A stretch of 17,854 nucleotides of DNA from the NCBI GenBank assembly GCA_038248985.1, contig JBBRWV010000078.1, forward strand, positions 1 to 17,854, in the 5' to 3' direction. Source of the stretch: JBBRWV01 sp038248985 (lineage in GTDB: Bacteria; Planctomycetota; Phycisphaerae; WQYP01). The translations under genes and the position numbers were made by a program. This document shows positions 7,992 to 14,929 of this stretch, in pieces. The notes under the pieces are model-generated. The model saw only the letters and a program-made list of their open reading frames with translations. It did no database searches and was not told where the DNA came from. The number at the start of each line of letters is the position of its first letter. Position 1 is the first letter of the stretch.

Positions 7992-9194
7992 TCACACCGC
8001 GTTGCGCTTGGTTTGGGCATGAAACATTTTTTCGGCAGTCGGGGATCGCCCTGTTTTGATCATGTCGATGAAACAGTCAAATAGATAGGTTGCATCGTGC
8101 GGGCCGGGGGACGCTTCAGGATGATACTGGACGGCGAAGATGGGTTCGGAGGTGTGCCGGAAACCTTCGAGGGTTCGATCGTTGAGGTTGATGTGGGTGG
8201 GCTCGCCACCGCCGGCCTGGAGGGAAGGGGCATCGACCGCGAAGCCATGATTTTGCGAAGTGATTTCGACTTTTCCAGTGCCCGTGTTTTGGACGGGCTG
8301 GTTGCCGCCGCGATGGCCAAATTTGAGTTTGTAGGTTTTTGCACCGAGGGCAAGACCGAGAAGCTGATGCCCAAGGCAGATACCGAAGATGGGTTTTTTC
8401 CCGATCAGCTTCTTGAGCGAATTCTGGACGTAGGTGACGGGTTGTGGGTCACCTGGCCCGTTGGAGACGAATACGCCATCCGGATTGTGGCCAAGAATTT
8501 CTTCGGCCGAGGCGAAAGCAGGGACGACAGTGACGCGGCAGCCGGACTGGACAAGGTTGCGAAGGATGTTGCGTTTAAGGCCGCAGTCAATGGCGACAAC
8601 GTGATGCTGTTTTTCCAAGGAGCCGGCGCTGTGATGATCGGTAAGCTGAGCCCAAGTCCCTTTGGATTCACCCCACGTGTAAGTAGCCGCGGGCGTGACG
8701 ACTTTAGCGAGATCGAGACCGTTCATACCTGACCAGGCGTTGGCACGCTGCACCAAATCGACATCGTTTTGAATAAGCGAAGGATCGGTGCAAAGAACGC
8801 CTTTGAGGGCGCCTTGAGTACGCAGTTTGGTGACGAGGGCGCGGGTATCGATGCCGGCGATGCCGGGAATGCCGTGACGCGCGAGGTAGTCGTGCAGGGT
8901 TTCCACAGAGCGGAAGTTCGAAGCGATGGGCGAAAGATCTTTGACGATGAAGCCTTCGATTTGCGGTTTGGCAGATTCGTAATCGGCCTGGTCGGCGATG
9001 CCATAGTTGCCGATTTGGGGATAGGTCATCGTGATGATTTGGCCTTTGTAGGAGGGGTCGGTGAGTATCTCCTGATATCCGGAGAGGGAGGTGTTGAATA
9101 CGACCTCGCCGACGCTGGTCGCGGTAGCGCCGAAGGCGGTGCCGGCAAAGATGGTTCCGTCTTCGAGGGCGAGTTTGGCGAGGGGTTGAGACAT
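7992..9194 (-). CDS. carA: Carbamoyl-phosphate synthase small (glutaminase) subunit CarA
   Basis: Hydrolyses glutamine and channels ammonia to the large subunit CarB for carbamoyl phosphate, the precursor of arginine and pyrimidines. The 400-residue length is typical. The N-terminal CarA domain shows EVVFNTSLSGYQEILTDPSY and GIAGIDTRAL (112-120); the class-I amidotransferase domain has IDCGLKRNILR (202-212), SNGPGDP (244-250), the nucleophile Cys273 in GICLGHQLLGLA, and the triad His358 and Glu360 in QYHPEASPGPHD. All key residues are present. The ATG at 9194 has AGGAG 8 bases upstream; the in-frame extension to 9326 crosses the promoter and is rejected. No carB is adjacent downstream, where an oppositely oriented protease gene ends 89 bases away, so the two subunits are encoded apart. 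Confidence 0.97.
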   Translation of the reverse strand: MSQPLAKLALEDGTIFAGTAFGATATSVGEVVFNTSLSGYQEILTDPSYKGQIITMTYPQIGNYGIADQADYESAKPQIEGFIVKDLSPIASNFRSVETLHDYLARHGIPGIAGIDTRALVTKLRTQGALKGVLCTDPSLIQNDVDLVQRANAWSGMNGLDLAKVVTPAATYTWGESKGTWAQLTDHHSAGSLEKQHHVVAIDCGLKRNILRNLVQSGCRVTVVPAFASAEEILGHNPDGVFVSNGPGDPQPVTYVQNSLKKLIGKKPIFGICLGHQLLGLALGAKTYKLKFGHRGGNQPVQNTGTGKVEITSQNHGFAVDAPSLQAGGGEPTHINLNDRTLEGFRHTSEPIFAVQYHPEASPGPHDATYLFDCFIDMIKTGRSPTAEKMFHAQTKRNAV

Positions 9195-9224
9195 AATGGG
9201 AGCTCCTGCGTGAAAAGTTGGGGG

Positions 9225-9254
9225 ATTATACGCGAGTCTGGAGGGATACGTCAC
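9225..9254 (-). promoter_or_regulatory. Sigma-70-like promoter of carA
   Basis: Minus-strand TATAAT (9225-9230) with GTGACG (9249-9254, four of six -35 bases) at an 18-base spacing. The transcript would start near A9218 and read ACUUUUCA, giving a leader of about 24 bases, too short for a PyrR attenuator. The U-run at about +3 to +6 is noted under findings. Confidence 0.55.
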
Positions 9255-9297
9255 GCGGGAGAAAGAAACAGACAAGAAAATGGGCAAAAGTGGCGAC

Positions 9298-9324
9298 GCC
9301 CGGCGGTTTTCCAACCAGCCGGGC
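9298..9324 (-). terminator. GC-rich hairpin after the PEP-CTERM gene, probable terminator
   Basis: GCCCGGC and GCCGGGC pair over 7 bases, continued inward by GGTT/AACC with a TTCC loop and one bulged A, an 11-bp stem. It lies 70 bases past the stop of the PEP-CTERM gene and before the carA promoter, where a terminator is expected. The T-run on the minus strand is weak (a TTTT about 6 bases after the stem), so termination strength is uncertain. Confidence 0.5.
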
Positions 9325-9393
9325 ATCTTTATCGACTTCGATCACGGACTCCCTCACTCCGCCGCGACCTTTGTTTGCAATACTGTGGAGGTT

Positions 9394-10173
9394 TTATGCG
9401 CGTGACGACTTGCGACGTGCGAGCAAGGCCAGCGAGCCGAGAACGAGCAGGCCGAGGGATGCCGGTTCGGGGATATCTCCACCCGGAGCGGAAATGAAGA
9501 AGCTGGCGTCGCCGATGGCCACGCCATCCGAAAAGGCGATAATCGTCATGGTATTGCCGATCGTGGAATCGGTATTGATCAGACCGTTGGTATCCGTGCG
9601 ATTGATGATGTATTGGGAAAAATCGATCGCAAGTTGATCTGTATTGCCATTGTTGGCGTTGATCAGGGCGGCGGTAATGGAGGCTTCATCCTCACTGAGA
9701 TGAGTTGCAAGGAAATCAGCAAAGGTTGCGTCAAAGGAGATATTGAGAGGGGCATTGTCCGGTTGGAGGACAAACGCCACGGCGATGCCCTGCTGAAACA
9801 CAGGAGCCGGAGCCAGATTGCCAGTGATAGTAGGTGCAAGATATTCCAGGGTATAGACCCCGAATAGTCCAAAGGTGGTATAGCTATCCGAGGAGTTCAC
9901 GTTGTCGGTGGTTCCGATGCCGGAATTGGTGGAGCCGTCCACGATCAGGGGGAGATTGGTACTGATGGCGGTGTTGTTCACCTTGTAGAAAACAGTGACT
10001 GGGTCGAACTGGGTGATTGTTGCTGGAGGGAGGGGATCAGCCACCCAGTTGAAACTGATATCGAGGATAAGTGGTGGAGGGACGTTATCTGCGCGAGCGG
10101 TTGCTGCAGAAAGACCCATAACGACGGCGATGGCGGCAAAAACACCAACGCGCTGGAATTGCATTGTTTCCAT
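9394..10173 (-). CDS. PEP-CTERM sorting domain protein, secreted, otherwise unknown
   Basis: A 259-residue exported protein. Residues 1-28 form a signal peptide (hydrophobic VGVFAAIAVVMGLSAA, cut after ATARA). The C-terminus is a textbook PEP-CTERM tail: Pro-Glu-Pro at 235-237, a hydrophobic segment LGLLVLGSLALL and a basic ending ARRKSS. Such tails are recognised and cleaved by an exosortase, releasing the protein to the surface or exopolysaccharide matrix. The mature middle part is Asn/Thr/Asp-rich, looks like beta-rich extracellular sequence, contains no cysteine and matches no domain I know. The ATG at 10173 follows GGGAG at good spacing. No exosortase gene is seen in this window. The nucleotide-sugar dehydrogenase at the left end would fit the usual link between PEP-CTERM and exopolysaccharide, but it is about 8.6 kb away. 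Confidence 0.88.
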   Translation of the reverse strand: METMQFQRVGVFAAIAVVMGLSAATARADNVPPPLILDISFNWVADPLPPATITQFDPVTVFYKVNNTAISTNLPLIVDGSTNSGIGTTDNVNSSDSYTTFGLFGVYTLEYLAPTITGNLAPAPVFQQGIAVAFVLQPDNAPLNISFDATFADFLATHLSEDEASITAALINANNGNTDQLAIDFSQYIINRTDTNGLINTDSTIGNTMTIIAFSDGVAIGDASFFISAPGGDIPEPASLGLLVLGSLALLARRKSSRA

Positions 10174-10329
10174 GCTCTCTCTCCCAAAAAATGTATGACA
10201 CGGGCACGTTATGAGCCCTTCTCAATACCTAAAGATACCCCGGAAGAAGCAACTGGCAAGTGAAAAGACCGGTTTTATCAACCTTTATTCTCAAAGACAA
10301 CAATCCCGTGTGACGGAGTATTTTCAGTT

Positions 10330-10359
10330 TTGTAAACATTTGGCAGCTCGTCCTATAAT
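10330..10359 (+). promoter_or_regulatory. Sigma-70-like promoter of the VOC-sppA-tal run
   Basis: TTGTAA (10330-10335) and a perfect TATAAT (10354-10359) separated by 18 bases, leaving a leader of about 65 bases before the ATG at 10431. It is the only strong promoter seen on the plus strand before the three co-directional genes. The rest of the 257-base gap (10174-10430) shows no further gene or strong structure. Confidence 0.6.
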
Positions 10360-10430
10360 TGTGGCTTGTCATAGCCGGATTGCCGTGCCACACTCTACAG
10401 AACTCTTGCTTAGAACAAATTGGAGCATTC

Positions 10431-10892
10431 ATGTTGAAATGTCAGCGTTTAGATCATTTCGCGATTGCGGCAGCGGACACAACGGCGATGGTGGCGTGGT
10501 ATGAACGGGTGCTGGGCTTGGTCGTCCACGCCGAAGCTGGGCCGATTGCCCCGCAAACGCAAAAAGTATATCTGATTGGCCCGCCTCCCCCCCCACTGCT
10601 GACGGAAAAAACCAACGAATCATCGACGAGGGTCATGCTGGGACTTCGACAAGGTTGGATGATCGAGGTCATGCCGCGGAACGATTCGCCCCGGCATGCG
10701 CGGAATTCGCATGAGCCGGGACTGTCTCACGGGGCCTGGTGCGTGGCGGATTTCGATGAGGGACTCGCGCACCTGAGGGCATGCAATGTAAAATTCCTGG
10801 GAGAAATTGTCCAAGCGGTCGGTGGCGGGCGTATTATTTCCTTCCAAGACTGCGAAGGGAACATGATGCAGATTGTGGAAAGGAAGGATTGA
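10431..10892 (+). CDS. VOC family (glyoxalase/dioxygenase fold) protein
   Basis: A 153-residue protein with two beta-alpha-beta-beta-beta modules. The four positions that hold the divalent metal in this superfamily are all filled: His9 (RLDHFAI), Glu79 (WMIEVMP), His100 (GLSHGAWCV) and Glu150 (MMQIVER). MVAWYERVLGL is the usual helix of the first module. Members include glyoxalase I, methylmalonyl-CoA epimerase and extradiol dioxygenases; the sequence does not pick one. A proline run (GPPPPPLL, residues 50-57) in the first module is encoded by a tract of eight C (10587-10594). GGAG lies 7 bases before the ATG. The next gene follows 77 bases later on the same strand. Confidence 0.85.
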   Translation: MLKCQRLDHFAIAAADTTAMVAWYERVLGLVVHAEAGPIAPQTQKVYLIGPPPPPLLTEKTNESSTRVMLGLRQGWMIEVMPRNDSPRHARNSHEPGLSHGAWCVADFDEGLAHLRACNVKFLGEIVQAVGGGRIISFQDCEGNMMQIVERKD

Positions 10893-10969
10893 GCAGGCCG
10901 TTGAACTCACTTGCGCTGCATCCTGTGACAGCAGATTTCAGATTGATGGTCCTTTGAAAGGCACGGTAT

Positions 10970-12004
10970 ATGAGTCATTTCGCCGGTTTAGTGATGCGAT
11001 GTTCGGGGATGGCGATAGTGCTCGCGATGCTGAGTGGCTGTGGGCAGCGCACCGTGCGGATCGATATCGTCCCGGCGGATTCGCGGCTGGGACAACAGAC
11101 ACTGCCCGGTGGGGATTCGTGGACCTCGAATAAGGTGGCGGTGGTGCAAGTATCGGGAATGATCGCCAATGCGCGTAGTTCCGGATTGCTGGGGCGAGGA
11201 ACAAATACGGTTTCGGATTTCCGCGAAACACTAGATGCGATCGCCAGCGACCCCCACATCAAGGCTGTGGTCCTGCGAATCAATTCGCCCGGCGGAACAG
11301 TGACGGCATCGGACATGATGTATCGCGATTTGCTGGCGTTTCGGGAGAAGACCAAGGTGCCAGTGGTGACAAGCATGATGGATGTGTGTGCCAGCGGAGG
11401 GTATTACCTTTCCTGCGCTTCGGATTATCGAATGGCATATCCGACGACGATCACGGGTTCAATCGGAGTCATTTTTCACGCCGTGAATTTCCATGAGACG
11501 TTGCGCAAGATCGGCGTCACGACTGAAGCGGTGAAGAGCGGTGTGAACAAGGACATGGGGTCCCAGTTCAAGCCGGCGGAGGCGGCAGACAAGCCGTTGG
11601 CAGCTTCAGATCGGGAGCTACTGCAGAAAATGATCAATGACTACTACGGAAGTTTCCTGGACATCGTCAAGAAATCGCCCAACAAGGTGGCGGACAAGGA
11701 CTGGGCAATGTTGACGGACGGGCGGGTTGTGACGGGTGCGGATGCGGCGAAATTTGGACTGATTGATGAGACTGGCGACTTGGATGCGGGGATCGCGAAG
11801 GCCAAATCGCTCGCCGGAATCAAGAAGGCAAAACTGGTGACGTTTTCGCGGGTAGGAGATTTCAAGGGATCGACCTATGCGCAATCGCCGGTGGGCGCAA
11901 CGCAGATCAACATGGTGAAGATCGACGCGAATCTGGGAGACGCATTGAACGCAATGCAACCGCAGTTTTTGTACATGTGGACTGGGTTTGATCTGGAGGA
12001 TTGA
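10970..12004 (+). CDS. sppA: S49 family (SppA-like) signal peptide peptidase, predicted lipoprotein
   Basis: A 344-residue serine protease of the ClpP/crotonase fold expected to cut leftover signal peptides at the membrane. The N-terminus has a lipobox (LSGC, Cys24) after a short hydrophobic segment, so it is probably lipid-anchored rather than held by the usual N-terminal membrane helix. The S49 core is clear: VVLRINSPGGTV (100-111), the nucleophile Ser142 in CASGGYYLSC, TGSIGVI (162-168) and the general base Lys194 in SGVNKDMGS. The Ser-Lys distance of 52 equals that in Bacillus SppA (Ser147/Lys199). Length matches the short, single-unit form. The ATG at 10970 has AAAGG about 9 bases upstream; later ATGs at 10994 and 11009 would shorten the signal peptide. 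Confidence 0.9.
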   Translation: MSHFAGLVMRCSGMAIVLAMLSGCGQRTVRIDIVPADSRLGQQTLPGGDSWTSNKVAVVQVSGMIANARSSGLLGRGTNTVSDFRETLDAIASDPHIKAVVLRINSPGGTVTASDMMYRDLLAFREKTKVPVVTSMMDVCASGGYYLSCASDYRMAYPTTITGSIGVIFHAVNFHETLRKIGVTTEAVKSGVNKDMGSQFKPAEAADKPLAASDRELLQKMINDYYGSFLDIVKKSPNKVADKDWAMLTDGRVVTGADAAKFGLIDETGDLDAGIAKAKSLAGIKKAKLVTFSRVGDFKGSTYAQSPVGATQINMVKIDANLGDALNAMQPQFLYMWTGFDLED

Positions 12005-12080
12005 GCCCAAGCCGTTCAAATTGCAACACGAATTGGCACCCCGGAAAGGTAGTTGAATCAACTTTCTTATGGAGTGAATC

Positions 12081-13130
12081 ATGTCACTGAAATCGCTTAT
12101 CCAAACGGGAACAAAACTGTGGCTGGATTCCATTGATCCGGACTTGGTGCGACGAAATCGCGGGCTGGGAGCGACGGGGGCGACTTCCAACCCGATCATA
12201 ATCTCCGAACTGGTGAAGACCGGCCGGTTTGATAAGCGGTTGACAGCACTGGTGGAATCAGGGTTGGGGGATGAGGACATCGCCTGGACCTTGACGGACG
12301 AACTGGTGAAAGATGCACAAGGAGTTTTTTCGCCCGTTCACATGGAAACGCAGGGGAATGATGGGTATGTAAGTTTTGAGTTGGATCCGCTGATCGAAGA
12401 TGTGGCGGCGGGAATTCCCCATGCAGAGCGGGTTCGACGCTATATTTCGCTGGGAAAGAAATGGGCGGCAGGTCAAACAAATCGGATGATCAAAGTGCCG
12501 GCGACGCCTGCAGGGTTGGATGCACTGGAGGATCTGGCGGAATCGGGTGTGACGCTGAATGTAACGCTGATATTTTCAGAACGGCAGTATGTTACTGCAC
12601 GGGATAACGCATGGCGCGGGGCGCAGCGCCGAGTGGGGGGAACGGCCTTTTTCAAGAGTGTCTATTCCATCTTTGTGAGTCGCGTGGATGTTTACACGGA
12701 AAAACACGTGCCTACGCTGTCGTCGTCAGCGCAGGGCCTGGTGGGAATTGTGAACGCCAAGCGATTGTGGAAACTCAATCAACAGTTCTGGGTGCCAAAG
12801 AGGTTGCCGCTTCAACAGGAGATTATTTTCGCCAGCACGGGCACCAAGAAGCCTTCGGACCCGGCGGACAAATACGTCGAAGCACTTGCAGGAAGTGATA
12901 TCCAGACGAACCCCCCAGCGACAAATGACGCAGTGGAGAAGTTGAACAAGCAGTACCGAAAAATGGTGAATCAGATGCCGTCGCCGGCGATCCTGGACGA
13001 GATCGATGCGAAGGTGGACCCGGAAAAAATGGAGCAGGCGCTGATGAGCGAAGGGTTGGCCAAGTTTGCAGATCCGCAGAAGGCCTTGATCAAGTTGATT
13101 GGCGAGAAGCGATCCGCGCTGGGGACATAG
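12081..13130 (+). CDS. tal: Transaldolase
   Basis: Transfers a dihydroxyacetone unit between sugar phosphates in the non-oxidative pentose phosphate pathway. The 349-residue protein has GATSNPII (33-40), the typical first signature, and the Schiff-base lysine Lys138 in MIKVPATPAGLDALEDL, followed by GVTLNVTLIFS. FFKSVYSIFVSRVD and a late TNPPATND match the longer transaldolases rather than the short TalC/fructose-6-phosphate aldolase type. GGAG lies 6 bases before the ATG. It is the third gene of the plus-strand run (76 bases after the SppA-like gene) and ends 8 bases from the stop of the convergent JAMM gene. A small odd palindrome GTTGA-A-TCAAC (12052-12062) sits upstream. Confidence 0.92.
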   Translation: MSLKSLIQTGTKLWLDSIDPDLVRRNRGLGATGATSNPIIISELVKTGRFDKRLTALVESGLGDEDIAWTLTDELVKDAQGVFSPVHMETQGNDGYVSFELDPLIEDVAAGIPHAERVRRYISLGKKWAAGQTNRMIKVPATPAGLDALEDLAESGVTLNVTLIFSERQYVTARDNAWRGAQRRVGGTAFFKSVYSIFVSRVDVYTEKHVPTLSSSAQGLVGIVNAKRLWKLNQQFWVPKRLPLQQEIIFASTGTKKPSDPADKYVEALAGSDIQTNPPATNDAVEKLNKQYRKMVNQMPSPAILDEIDAKVDPEKMEQALMSEGLAKFADPQKALIKLIGEKRSALGT

Positions 13131-13138
13131 TCGCGGAT

Positions 13139-13588
13139 TCAGAATGCCGAATCGGGCTCTGAGACCAGGACGAGCGGTATTTCCCGCATCACGGCGGACT
13201 GATCGTCGCAAAGGCCGTAGGCGCGAACCTCTTGCGGACCCTCACGAGTGATACAGACGATGACATAAAAATAGCCTTGCCAGGCGTGTTCGGCATCGAA
13301 GACGCTCGGCTGGGCCGGGTGATCGGGATGGCTGTGGTAAAATCCGACGATATCGGTGCCCATGGCTTCGGCGACCCGTTGGGCGCGGAGGAAGACGAGC
13401 GGATCCAAAATATAGCGCTGGTGTTGTTCTCCCAATTCGGCGATATTCGGCGCGATGATCGCATGGGTGGCGATCGCGCGATCGGGATGAAAGCGGCCGA
13501 GAAGAATGCCGCAGCACTCGCGAGGATATGCGGCAACGCCTGCGGCGGCTACGGCACGGAGAACACTTTCGGCTAGGAATAGCTGCAT
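13139..13588 (-). CDS. JAMM/MPN+ (Mov34-PAD-1 like) zinc metallopeptidase
   Basis: A 149-residue stand-alone JAB1/MPN domain with the complete JAMM zinc motif: Glu24 in RECCGILLG, then His85 and His87 in FYHSHPDHP, Ser95 and Asp98 in QPSVFD (HxHPx7SxxD). Bacterial members such as Mec of actinobacteria remove an amino acid or protein tail from ubiquitin-like sulfur carriers; others deconjugate ubiquitin-like modifiers. It is divergent from an E1-like adenylyltransferase fused to rhodanese, which supports a sulfur-carrier or Ubl-processing role. The ATG at 13588 was chosen because the domain begins right there and the extension to 13741 would run into the coding start of the neighbour. No strong ribosome site is visible. 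Confidence 0.87.
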   Translation of the reverse strand: MQLFLAESVLRAVAAAGVAAYPRECCGILLGRFHPDRAIATHAIIAPNIAELGEQHQRYILDPLVFLRAQRVAEAMGTDIVGFYHSHPDHPAQPSVFDAEHAWQGYFYVIVCITREGPQEVRAYGLCDDQSAVMREIPLVLVSEPDSAF

Positions 13589-13593
13589 CGTTG

Positions 13594-13631
13594 CGGATCC
13601 GTTCACGCGTGAGGAGTTCGCGTCTATAATA
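13594..13631. promoter_or_regulatory. Shared bidirectional promoter/operator region of the JAMM and E1-rhodanese genes
   Basis: On the plus strand TTCACG (13602-13607) and TATAAT (13625-13630) are 17 bases apart. The -10 is embedded in TATAATA (13625-13631), which on the minus strand reads TATTATA, so the same bases can serve as a -10 both ways. Two palindromes lie side by side: CGGATCCG (13594-13601) and TCACGCGTGA (13603-13612), the second covering the plus-strand -35, where a repressor could bind. Confidence 0.5.
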
Positions 13632-13668
13632 GCAGCCCTGCGGTTTCTTGAATGAATGGAGATAACAG

Positions 13669-14901
13669 ATGGCCAGCGCCTGCCCCACCACTGCAACCTT
13701 GACGGAAACTCAACGGACGCGTTATGCACGGCATATTTCATTGCCGGAAGTGGGCGAGGAGGGGCAGAAAAAATTACTGGCCGCGAAAGTGCTGATCGTG
13801 GGGGCGGGGGGCTTGGGATGCCCTATCGCTCTGTATCTGACGGCCGCGGGTGTCGGGACGATCGGTTTTGTCGAGTTCGACACGATCGATCATTCGAACC
13901 TGCAGCGGCAGATATTATATACGACCGCGGATGTGGGGCTATCAAAGTTGGATGTGGCAGAGAAGCGGCTCCAAGCGTTGAATCCGGAGGTGAAGATCAT
14001 CAAATACGCAGGGCGGATTGAATCAAGCAACGCTCTGGAATGGATCCGACCGTACGACCTGGTAATCAACGGGACAGACAATTTTCCAACGCGGTACTTG
14101 GTGAATGATGCGTGCGTGCTACTCAAAAAAGTGAACGTCGATGGATCCATTTTCCGGTTTGAGGGACTGAACACCGTTTTTGCACCGCACTTGAAGGAGT
14201 GGAACGGCAAGCAGATTCAGACAGGCTGCTATCGCTGTCAGTATCCAGAGCCGCCGCCGCCCGGGATGGTCCCGAGTTGCGCCGAGGGAGGCGTGATGGG
14301 GGCGATGTGCGGGATCGTCGGAAGCATTCAGGCCAACGAGGCGATCAAGATTCTCACGGGGATCGGTTCCCCGCTTTTCGGCCGCCTGCAAGTTTTGAAC
14401 GCACTGGACATGCAGTTTCGAACGCTGCGCTTGCGGCGTGATCCGAAATGCCCGGTATGCGGCGACAACCCGACGGTGACGCAATTGATAGATTACCAGG
14501 TGTTTTGTGGGATGCCGGCAGCGAATGCCGCTAAGCCCGTGATGACCAAAGATGGGGTGCAACTGACAATTAATCCTGAATGGGAAGTGCATCCTGCACA
14601 GGTTAAAAAGTGGGTGGATGAAAAACGCGAATTGCTGATATTGGATGTGCGCCGACCGAATGAATTTGTAACCACGAAAATTGAAGGCACCCTCTTGATA
14701 CCGCTTCAGGAGTTGGATCAGCGTGCCGAGGAAATCGCGGCATGGAAGGATAGGCCGGTGGTCGTGCATTGCCATCACGGGGTGCGGTCTATGAATGGAA
14801 CCGCAATCTTGCGTAAGCTGGGCTTTAGGAATGTGCATTCAATGGCCGGCGGAATTGATGCATGGTCCTTGATGGTGGACCCGGCGGTTCGGCGATATTG
14901 A
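13669..14901 (+). CDS. moeB: MoeB/ThiF-type E1 adenylyltransferase fused to a C-terminal rhodanese domain (MoeZ-like)
   Basis: Activates the C-terminal Gly of a ubiquitin-like sulfur carrier (MoaD, ThiS or CysO type) by adenylation and can pass on sulfur. The 410 residues comprise an E1 domain (about 15-280) with ATP-binding GAGGLG (45-50), FVEFDTIDHSNLQRQ (67-81) and NGTDNFPTR (134-142); zinc cysteines 187, 190, 261 and 264; and conserved Cys204 in SCAEGG, the position of the ThiF/MOCS3 sulfur-linking cysteine. The rhodanese domain (about 300-405) has LILDVRRPNEF and the active-site loop with Cys368 in VVHCHHGVRS. The same fusion occurs in MoeZ and MOCS3/Uba4. Start supported by GGAG 7 bases upstream. 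No MoaD/ThiS-like partner gene is in the window, so the client carrier is unknown. Confidence 0.92.
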   Translation: MASACPTTATLTETQRTRYARHISLPEVGEEGQKKLLAAKVLIVGAGGLGCPIALYLTAAGVGTIGFVEFDTIDHSNLQRQILYTTADVGLSKLDVAEKRLQALNPEVKIIKYAGRIESSNALEWIRPYDLVINGTDNFPTRYLVNDACVLLKKVNVDGSIFRFEGLNTVFAPHLKEWNGKQIQTGCYRCQYPEPPPPGMVPSCAEGGVMGAMCGIVGSIQANEAIKILTGIGSPLFGRLQVLNALDMQFRTLRLRRDPKCPVCGDNPTVTQLIDYQVFCGMPAANAAKPVMTKDGVQLTINPEWEVHPAQVKKWVDEKRELLILDVRRPNEFVTTKIEGTLLIPLQELDQRAEEIAAWKDRPVVVHCHHGVRSMNGTAILRKLGFRNVHSMAGGIDAWSLMVDPAVRRY

Positions 14902-14929
14902 TCGTTGAATGGAGAAAAGAATTCCACGA

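Noticed and set aside
9195..9326. N-terminal extension of carA by 44 residues
   Set aside because: It crosses the TATAAT promoter and the AGGAG site, and CarA proteins normally begin at the LALEDGTIFAG strand.
13589..13741. N-terminal extension of the JAMM gene by 51 residues
   Set aside because: It overlaps the shared promoter and the start of the divergent E1 gene and has no domain similarity.
14902..14929. ATCG...CGAT inverted repeat between the convergent E1-rhodanese and glycosylase genes as a terminator
   Set aside because: Only two short interrupted stems and no T-run; not strong enough to call.
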